Positions 1 to 7,066 of a stretch of DNA of 7,066 bases are shown piece after piece (the stretch's first letter is position 1; every line of letters begins with the position of its first letter). The position numbers and the translations under genes were made by a program. The notes beneath the pieces were generated by a model that searched no databases, had not been told where the DNA came from, and saw only the letters and a program-made list of their open reading frames with translations. This DNA comes from Paracoccaceae bacterium (GTDB lineage: Bacteria > Pseudomonadota > Alphaproteobacteria > Rhodobacterales > Rhodobacteraceae), in the NCBI GenBank assembly GCA_003561595.1, contig PWWF01000311.1, positions 1 through 7,066 on the forward strand, read 5' to 3'.

Positions 1-2125
<2,125 letters not shown>

Positions 2126-2127
2126 CC

Positions 2128-4512
2128 TCAGCGATCCCTTGAGAAGACGCGCAACAGATCAGCCGGGCCTTGCCGGGCGAGTTGCAGCGCGGGCAGGCTG
2201 GCTGCCGCCAGCACGGCGAGCATCGCCCAGAGCGCCAGTCGCGCCCAGTCGGCCGGGAACACCTGAAGCGGCAGGCGCCAGCCAAAGGCCTGCACATTGA
2301 TGACCGACAGCAACACCTGCGCCAGCATCAGCCCCACGGGCAGCGCCAGCACCATCGTCAGCGCGCCCAGAACCAGCGCGCGCGCCAGTTCCAGCCCCGC
2401 CAGCCGGCGCGCGGTCAGCCCCAGCGCCCAGAGCGGCGCAAGCTGCGCCAACCGCATGCCAGCCAGCGTAACGAGCGCGGCAAAGAGGGCGAGGGCGGCG
2501 ACCGACAGGGTCAGCACATTGAGCGCGCGGGTGATGACAAAGGTGCGCTCGAATATGCTCATGGACAGGTCACGCGCATGCGCCTGATCGGTGATCTGTG
2601 CGCTGCTGAGGCCGAATTCCTCCTGCAGGCTGGCCGTCAGTCCCGCGGCGTCGGATGTGCGGATGGCGAACTGGCGCACCGGCGCATCAGGATAGGCGGC
2701 CTGAAACTGGGGCAGGGTCAGAACGGCCTGCGCCAGCGGGTTTCCGTAATCGGCATAGGCGCCCAGCACCGGCAGAGCGCCCACCCCCGGCAGATCGAGC
2801 GTATCCGCCCCCGATTGCAGCCCCGCGCGGCGATAGAGCTGTTCATTGACCAGCACCCCCTCGCCTGCGGCCAGCCGGTCCCAGGCGTCGGGCACCGGGT
2901 CGATCAGGGGCCAGTTGTCGCGGAAACTGGCGTGATCCTTCATGGCATATATCTGCCCGGGTTGGCCCTTGAGGGTGGCGTCAACGCGCATCATCGGCAG
3001 GACGGCATCGGCACGGTCGGACAGGTAGGGGTGCAGGGCGGCGGCCTCTTGCGCGCTGGCGGGCATGACATTCAGTTCCGCCGCCAGTCGCAGGTCCAGC
3101 CAGTCGATGAATGTCGCGCGGAAGCTGGCGACCATGGTGCCCACGCCGATATTTGCAGCCAGCGCCAGCATCAGCGCCATCAGGGCAAGTGACAGGCGGG
3201 GCATGTTCTGGCGGCTGTCGGCCCAGAACCATTCGGCAACCGGGCCGCGCGCGCCGCGTTGGGCAAGACGCAGCAGCGCCGCCAGCACAAGCGGTACCGC
3301 CAGCGCAGCGGCAAGAAGCGCAGCGGCCAGCAGGCCAAAGCCGGTCAGCAGCCCGTCGCCACCAAGCGTCAGCGCAATGGCAAGCACCGCAAGGGCCAGC
3401 GCGACCCCCCCTTGCAGACGCATCCCGCGAGCGGAGGCACGGGCCCAGGCGCGGGGCTGGGCGGGGGCCAGGATGGGCAGATGCCACAGCCGCCACAGCG
3501 CCTGCGCACCCGCCAGCGCCGCCCCGCCGAGTGTCATGGCCAGCCCGCTGGCGGCCCAGATCGGGTTGAACTGCAGCACGCCCGGCACCGGTGCGCCATA
3601 GAGCCCGCGCAGGGTCAGCGCGACATCCGGCATCAGGAACGAGGCCAGAAGATGCCCGAGGACCAGCCCGACAACGCCCGCGATCAGCGCAAAGACGAGC
3701 ATCTCGGCGGCGAGGCAGGCGGTCAGGGTGCGCAGCGGCAGCCCAAGCGCGCGCAGCGTGCGGAACATGGCGCGGCGCTGCTCGAACGCCAGCCCGACCG
3801 AGGAATGCACGATGAACAGACCCACAGCAAAGGCCAGCAGGCCAAACGCGGTCAGGTTCAGGTGAAACGAATCCGTCAGCCCGCCGAGTTCCGCGCCCTC
3901 ACCCGCCGGAACGCGCCGCAGATCGGGGGCAAGCGTGTCGAGGGGGCGCATCCCTGCGGGCTGCGTCTGGAGCAGGTGGAGGTAGCTCAGAGCCTCGGTG
4001 TCCAGCATCTCTTGTGCGCGGCCAATATCGAGGAGGACCGTGCCGACCGGGACGGCGTCTGACGGGTGCAGGTCGAGATCATGTGCGCCGATCTCTGTGA
4101 TGGTCTGGGGGTGGGCGAAAGCGCGGCCTGCAAAAAAGGCGTTCAGGTCCTGCGCGGCAAGCGCGGGGCCTGCGCCTTGCGGTGCGGTCAGCGGCTCTAT
4201 GCCCACAAGGGTCACGCGCGCGCTGCCCAGCGTATGACGACCCTCGACAACCGGAGAGACCTGCCAACCCGCGCGGCGCAGGGTGATGTAACGGTCTTGC
4301 GCGATCTGGCCCGAGGGGTGGTCAAGGCGCTCGGCGGTTCCTTCGGCCAGCAGGGACTCGGCTGTGGCATAGGCGCTGCGGGCCTCGGAATTGAGCGCCT
4401 GCACCCCGGACCAGAGCGCGGTCGCAAGGGCCAGACCGGCCAGCAGCATCGCGAGTTGCAGCCAGTTTCGCACCCAATGCGACATGAGGGCCGTCAGCGC
4501 GATGCGGGTCAT
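2128..4512 (-). CDS. FtsX/MacB-type ABC transporter permease, 794 aa
   Basis: This is a tandem-repeat ABC permease of the FtsX superfamily (COG0577 type). About ten hydrophobic segments are visible, near residues 15-38, 218-240, 263-293, 316-342, 368-385, 387-416, 438-463, 660-686, 703-735 and 755-778. Two large hydrophilic domains (about 39-217 and 464-658) should face the periplasm, as in MacB or LolC/E-type mechanotransmission permeases. Cytoplasmic helices such as EQRRAMFRTLRALGL (244-258) and its counterpart around 686-711 are the expected ATPase contacts. The length fits a single polypeptide carrying both permease halves; by recollection, Agrobacterium AttF and AttG are separate. Its ATG overlaps the ATPase stop codon in ATGA (4512-4509), and GGAGG (4524-4520) lies 6 nt upstream, fixing the start. 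With the ATPase it should form an inner-membrane machine acting on a lipid or on a periplasmic substrate rather than a classic importer. The substrate is not readable from sequence. Confidence 0.92.
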   Translation of the reverse strand: MTRIALTALMSHWVRNWLQLAMLLAGLALATALWSGVQALNSEARSAYATAESLLAEGTAERLDHPSGQIAQDRYITLRRAGWQVSPVVEGRHTLGSARVTLVGIEPLTAPQGAGPALAAQDLNAFFAGRAFAHPQTITEIGAHDLDLHPSDAVPVGTVLLDIGRAQEMLDTEALSYLHLLQTQPAGMRPLDTLAPDLRRVPAGEGAELGGLTDSFHLNLTAFGLLAFAVGLFIVHSSVGLAFEQRRAMFRTLRALGLPLRTLTACLAAEMLVFALIAGVVGLVLGHLLASFLMPDVALTLRGLYGAPVPGVLQFNPIWAASGLAMTLGGAALAGAQALWRLWHLPILAPAQPRAWARASARGMRLQGGVALALAVLAIALTLGGDGLLTGFGLLAAALLAAALAVPLVLAALLRLAQRGARGPVAEWFWADSRQNMPRLSLALMALMLALAANIGVGTMVASFRATFIDWLDLRLAAELNVMPASAQEAAALHPYLSDRADAVLPMMRVDATLKGQPGQIYAMKDHASFRDNWPLIDPVPDAWDRLAAGEGVLVNEQLYRRAGLQSGADTLDLPGVGALPVLGAYADYGNPLAQAVLTLPQFQAAYPDAPVRQFAIRTSDAAGLTASLQEEFGLSSAQITDQAHARDLSMSIFERTFVITRALNVLTLSVAALALFAALVTLAGMRLAQLAPLWALGLTARRLAGLELARALVLGALTMVLALPVGLMLAQVLLSVINVQAFGWRLPLQVFPADWARLALWAMLAVLAAASLPALQLARQGPADLLRVFSRDR

Positions 4513-5177
4513 GCGCCCCCCTCCAGCCGTCCGGCGCGCAGGTGATGGCGGTGATCGCAGCGCGCGGCCAGTCGTGGCGAATGCGTGACAAGCAGCAGCG
4601 CGGCACCGGCCTCGGCGGTCAGTTCCAGCATCAGATCGAGCACTGTGTCGCCCGTGCCCTCATCCAGATTTCCGGTCGGTTCATCGGCCAGCACCAGCGC
4701 CGGGCGCGCCGCCAGACAGCGACCGATGGCCACGCGCTGCTGCTGCCCGCCCGAGAGTTGTTCGGGGTAGCGCGCGCGCAGATCGGCAAGGCCAAGGCGG
4801 TCGGCCAGATGGTCGGTGAACGCGGCATCATGGCGACCCGCGAGCCGCGCCTGAAACGCAAGATTGGCGGCAACGCTGAGCGACGGGATCAGGTTGAACT
4901 GTTGAAAGATCAGCCCCAGGCTGCCCCGGCGCAAGGCGGCGCGGCCCGCATCATCCTGCGCGGACAGGTCCGTTCCGGCGACAAGCACCCGCCCGCTTTG
5001 CGCGGGTTCCAGCCCGGCGGCGATATGCAGGAGCGTCGATTTCCCGCTGCCGCTGTCACCTGTCAGCGCATGGGCGCTGCCGGGTGCGATCTGGAGCGAC
5101 AGACCGTCGAGCACCCTGACCGGCCCCTCGGCGCTGGGGAAGCTCTTGGTGATGGTGTCCAGAATCAGTGCGGTCAT
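4509..5177 (-). CDS. LolD/MacB-type ABC transporter ATP-binding protein, 222 aa
   Basis: This cytoplasmic ATPase powers the downstream permease. All catalytic motifs are intact and in order: Walker [10 protein letters not shown] (40-48), Q-loop FQQFN with Gln92, signature LSGGQQQR (141-148), Walker B LVLADEP with Glu166 (161-167), D-loop GNLD (169-172) and H-switch His199 (VTHS). The [12 protein letters not shown] stretch (91-102) and the length of about 220 aa are typical of the LolD/MacB/FtsE group that pairs with FtsX-type permeases. The frame stays open for 104 more codons upstream to 5489, but that stretch is proline/arginine-rich, matches no ABC fold and reaches the pnp terminator, so the ATG at 5177 is preferred. 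AGGGG lies about 10 nt upstream, partly inside a small GCCCC/GGGGC hairpin. First gene of a three-gene operon; the next gene overlaps it by 4 nt. By context it corresponds to AttE of the Agrobacterium AttEFGH set. Confidence 0.94.
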   Translation of the reverse strand: MTALILDTITKSFPSAEGPVRVLDGLSLQIAPGSAHALTGDSGSGKSTLLHIAAGLEPAQSGRVLVAGTDLSAQDDAGRAALRRGSLGLIFQQFNLIPSLSVAANLAFQARLAGRHDAAFTDHLADRLGLADLRARYPEQLSGGQQQRVAIGRCLAARPALVLADEPTGNLDEGTGDTVLDLMLELTAEAGAALLLVTHSPRLAARCDHRHHLRAGRLEGGA

Positions 5178-5186
5178 GCGTTCGCC

Positions 5187-5204
5187 GCCCCTGCTGCACG
5201 GGGC
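5187..5204 (-). promoter_or_regulatory. Small hairpin covering the probable ATPase ribosome binding site
   Basis: On the minus strand GCCCC (5204-5200) pairs with GGGGC (5191-5187) across an 8-nt loop. The AGGGG that would serve as the Shine-Dalgarno sequence of the ATPase gene falls in the 3' arm, 10 nt before the ATG. A 5-bp GC stem could lower initiation, but a stem this short arises readily by chance in GC-rich DNA. Confidence 0.25.
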
Positions 5205-5278
5205 TGTCTGCGTGGTGATGCGTAAGAGGGACGGGGGTGTTGCATCCGGGAATCCGGTCTGAGGGTGGCGTGTGGGGC

Positions 5279-5306
5279 AGGCTAGCGCACTGGGCGGCAG
5301 GCTCAA
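5279..5306 (-). promoter_or_regulatory. Candidate promoter of the ABC-lipocalin operon
   Basis: The minus strand carries TTGAGC (5306-5301) and, after 16 nt, TAGCCT (5284-5279). The context CTTGAG...CTAGCCT resembles housekeeping sigma-70 promoters of alphaproteobacteria, where the -35 is usually better conserved than the -10. Initiation near 5272 would give a leader of about 95 nt before the ATPase ATG. It lies downstream of the pnp terminator, as an independent operon needs. This is the best candidate I see in the gene-free stretch 5178-5486; the -10 matches only three of six consensus bases. Confidence 0.42.
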
Positions 5307-5370
5307 GCCTTTGCCGGGCACGGGGCGTGCGGCATTTCGGTCCGGCGCAATGCCCGACCGGGGCGGGGGA

Positions 5371-5434
5371 AGGGGGCTGCCGCCCCCTCTGCGCTGCGCG
5401 CATTCACCCCTGCGAGTATTTTGGGCAAGATGAA
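5371..5434. repeat. Rhodobacterales-type intergenic element (double hairpin plus GAGTATTTT...AAGATGAA)
   Basis: On the plus strand a 7-bp hairpin (AGGGGGC 5371-5377 with GCCCCCT 5382-5388) is followed by a 5-bp hairpin (TGCGC 5390-5394 with GCGCA 5398-5402), then CACCCCTGCGAGTATTTTGG and CAAGATGAA ending at 5434. From memory, this order of G/C-rich hairpin followed by GAGTATTT...AAGATGAA recurs between genes in Rhodobacter- and Roseobacter-group genomes. Its role is not clear to me; it may be a terminator-like or transcript-end element. Here it lies between the pnp terminator and the candidate promoter of the ABC operon. The remainder of 5178-5486 shows no RNA gene or credible small coding region. 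Confidence 0.6.
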
Positions 5435-5486
5435 ACAGGGGGGCAGTGCGTGGCGTGCCGTTGCTGCGGTTCTGGTGCGTGAATGG

Positions 5487-5519
5487 CAAAGGGCCCCGGC
5501 GATGTGCCGGGGCCCTTTG
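5487..5519 (-). terminator. Intrinsic terminator of pnp
   Basis: A perfect 14-bp stem (5487-5500 with 5506-5519, CAAAGGGCCCCGGC pairing with GCCGGGGCCCTTTG) closes a 5-nt loop and starts 20 nt after the pnp stop codon. The 3' arm ends in TTTG and then CCATTC, so the U-tract is short, but stem strength and position fit a terminator. The stem is symmetric and could also act on plus-strand transcripts. It separates pnp from the ABC operon. Confidence 0.82.
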
Positions 5520-5539
5520 AGAGATTTCGGATGGTCGGG

Positions 5540-7066
5540 TCAGTCGGCCTTGGCCGCCGCGATTTCCTCACCGGTTTCCTGATCGACCATCTTCATCGCC
5601 AGCCGGACCTTGCCACGATCATCAAAGCCCAGAAGCTTGACTTTCACTTCCTGCCCTTCTTTCAGCACATCAGAGGGGTGGTTCAGGCGGCGATTCTCGA
5701 TCTGGCTGACATGGACCAGACCATCGCGCTTGCCGAAGAAGTTCACGAAGGCCCCGAAATCCACCAGCTTGACGACTTTGCCGGCGTAGATCTGGCCCAC
5801 TTCGGGTTCTGCCACGATCGAATAGATCATGTCATGGGCCTTCTTGATGGCCTCCTGATCGTTCGAGGCGATCTTGATGATGCCATCATCGTTGATGTCG
5901 ACCTTGGCGCCCGAGACCTCGACAATCTCGCGGATGACCTTGCCGCCCGTGCCGATCACTTCGCGGATCTTGTCGGTGGGGACCTGCATCGTCTCGATCT
6001 TCGGGGCATACTCGCTGAAGCCCGAGGGCGCGCTGATGGCCTTGGACATCTCGGCAAGGATATGCATCCGCCCATCCTTGGCCTGTGCCAGCGCCTGTTC
6101 CATGATCTCGAAGGTGATGCCCGCGACCTTGATGTCCATCTGCAGCGATGTGATGCCGGCTTCGGTCCCCGCAACCTTGAAATCCATGTCGCCGAGGTGA
6201 TCCTCGTCGCCCAGAATGTCGGTCAGCACCGCGAAACGGCCGTCATCTTCCAGGATCAGCCCCATCGCGACCCCGGCCACCGGCGCCTTCAGCGGCACGC
6301 CCGCATCCATCATCGACAGCGAGCCGCCACAGACCGAGGCCATGGAGGACGAGCCGTTCGATTCCGTGATCTCGGAGACGACACGGATCGTGTAGGGGAA
6401 ATCGGTCGCGGCCGGCAGCACCGCCTGCAGCGCACGCCATGCGAGCTTGCCATGGCCCACTTCGCGCCGTCCCGGAGGGCCCACGCGACCCACTTCGCCC
6501 ACCGAATAGGGCGGGAAGTTGTAATGCAGCAGGAAGGCCGATTTCGAGGTGCCGGTCAGCGCGTCGATGAATTGCTCGTCATCGCCGGTGCCCAGCGTGG
6601 TGACGCACAGCGCCTGTGTCTCGCCGCGGGTGAACAGCGCCGAGCCATGGGTGCGCGGCAGCATGCTGGTCTCGGCCACGATGGGGCGCACGGTGGTGGT
6701 GTCGCGCCCGTCCACGCGGGGTTCGCCATTCACAACCGCGCCGCGCAGGATCGAGGCTTCGAGCTTCTTGATCGCGGCGCCGAGATTCTCGTCGGCCAGT
6801 TGCTCTTCGGTCAGCGCGGCCTTGATCGCCTCACGCGCGGCGCCGATGGCACTCACGCGCTCCTGCTTGTCGCGCAGGGCAAAGGCCGCGCGCATCAGCG
6901 GCTCGCCTGCGGCCTTCACGGCGGCCAGCAGTTCCGAGTAGTCGGTGGGCTGGAAGTCGAACGGCTCTTTCGCGGCCTCTTCGGCCAGATCGATGATCAG
7001 GTCGATCACAGGCTGATAGCTGTCATGCGCGAATTTCACTGCGCCCAGCATCTCGGCCTCGGTCAG
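5540..7066 (-). CDS. pnp: Polynucleotide phosphorylase, C-terminal 508 residues; cut by the right window edge
   Basis: PNPase degrades RNA 3' to 5' with phosphate, releasing nucleoside diphosphates; it works as a cytoplasmic trimer and often in RNA-degradosomes. The fragment begins [14 protein letters not shown], near residue 205 of the usual roughly 710 aa, so the first RNase PH domain is outside the window. Visible in order (fragment numbering): all-helical linker (about 1-105), second RNase PH domain (about 115-345), KH domain with GTGG loop (372-375) and S1 domain (about 423-493, [18 protein letters not shown]). Catalytic features are intact: the phosphate-binding SNGSSS (236-241) and, within [18 protein letters not shown], the equivalents of E. 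coli Asp486, Asp492 and Lys494 (289, 295 and 297 here). The C-terminal tail after S1 is short ([13 protein letters not shown]). The gene ends at TGA 5542-5540 and is followed by a strong hairpin terminator. The true start lies beyond the edge; the Met at 7051 is internal. Confidence 0.98.
   Translation of the reverse strand: MTEAEMLGAVKFAHDSYQPVIDLIIDLAEEAAKEPFDFQPTDYSELLAAVKAAGEPLMRAAFALRDKQERVSAIGAAREAIKAALTEEQLADENLGAAIKKLEASILRGAVVNGEPRVDGRDTTTVRPIVAETSMLPRTHGSALFTRGETQALCVTTLGTGDDEQFIDALTGTSKSAFLLHYNFPPYSVGEVGRVGPPGRREVGHGKLAWRALQAVLPAATDFPYTIRVVSEITESNGSSSMASVCGGSLSMMDAGVPLKAPVAGVAMGLILEDDGRFAVLTDILGDEDHLGDMDFKVAGTEAGITSLQMDIKVAGITFEIMEQALAQAKDGRMHILAEMSKAISAPSGFSEYAPKIETMQVPTDKIREVIGTGGKVIREIVEVSGAKVDINDDGIIKIASNDQEAIKKAHDMIYSIVAEPEVGQIYAGKVVKLVDFGAFVNFFGKRDGLVHVSQIENRRLNHPSDVLKEGQEVKVKLLGFDDRGKVRLAMKMVDQETGEEIAAAKAD

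Noticed and set aside
5338..5360. Small hairpin CGGTC...GACCG between the candidate promoter and the repeat element
   Set aside because: It has a 5-bp stem with a mismatch before a further 3 bp; such structures are expected by chance at this GC content and nothing around it suggests function.
5361..5377. Second possible G-quadruplex on the plus strand (GGGGCGGGGGAAGGGGG)
   Set aside because: Only three G tracts occur within reach; a fourth tract within usual linker length is missing, and the last tract is better used in the AGGGGGC/GCCCCCT hairpin.
5237..5482. 81-codon plus-strand reading frame in the gene-free stretch
   Set aside because: It is Cys/Gly/Arg-rich low-complexity translation of the hairpins and the repeat element, with no credible ribosome binding site and no recognisable domain.
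5178..5489. 104-codon open N-terminal extension of the ABC ATPase frame up to an ATG at 5489
   Set aside because: It is Pro/Arg-rich with no ABC-fold homology, spans the candidate promoter and the intergenic element, and begins inside the pnp terminator stem. The ATPase fold starts cleanly at the Met encoded at 5177.

Overview
The window reads as an ordinary chromosomal stretch of a high-GC alphaproteobacterium, most likely Rhodobacterales/Rhodobacteraceae. The pointers are GC-rich third codon positions, the character of the PNPase and FadH proteins, and an intergenic element (two small hairpins followed by GAGTATTTTGGG and AAGATGAA) that I recognise as recurrent in that order. No database search was run, so the taxonomic call is inference. 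All five genes lie on the minus strand, so transcription runs from high to low coordinates.

Layout in transcription order. (1) 7066-5540: the C-terminal 508 codons of polynucleotide phosphorylase (pnp), running off the right edge and followed 20 nt later by a strong intrinsic terminator (5519-5487). (2) 5486-5178: about 310 bases without a gene, holding the Rhodobacterales-type element, one candidate promoter, and a small hairpin over the probable ribosome binding site of the next gene. (3) 5177-1046: a tight three-gene operon encoding a LolD-type ABC ATPase (222 aa), a 794-aa FtsX/MacB-type permease (ATGA overlap with the ATPase) and a secreted CrtC/AttH-type lipocalin-like protein of 359 aa (2-nt gap). 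This is the architecture of AttEFGH-like export or lipid-handling systems, whose substrate is not established. (4) 1045-895: a short spacer dominated by a 73-nt structure. (5) 894-1: the N-terminal 298 codons of 2,4-dienoyl-CoA reductase (fadH), running off the left edge.

How the genes work together. The ATPase and permease would form an inner-membrane complex that powers movement of something, probably a lipid-like or hydrophobic molecule, at the outer leaflet or in the periplasm. The lipocalin-like protein, which carries a signal peptide, would act as its periplasmic partner. FadH (beta-oxidation of unsaturated fatty acids) and PNPase (RNA decay) are housekeeping flanks with no shown functional link.

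The most unusual sequence in the window is not a gene. Just after the lipocalin stop codon lies a perfect 29-bp inverted repeat whose 15-nt loop is exactly GGGTGGGAGGGTGGG on the transcribed-message strand. That is a textbook four-tract G-quadruplex motif with single-nucleotide linkers, and it is also a perfect mirror repeat. Each stem arm is itself an imperfect palindrome (GTCCCG...CGGGAC), which suggests a REP-like or BIME-like element carrying a quadruplex cap. I see no mobile elements, CRISPR arrays, tRNA or rRNA genes.
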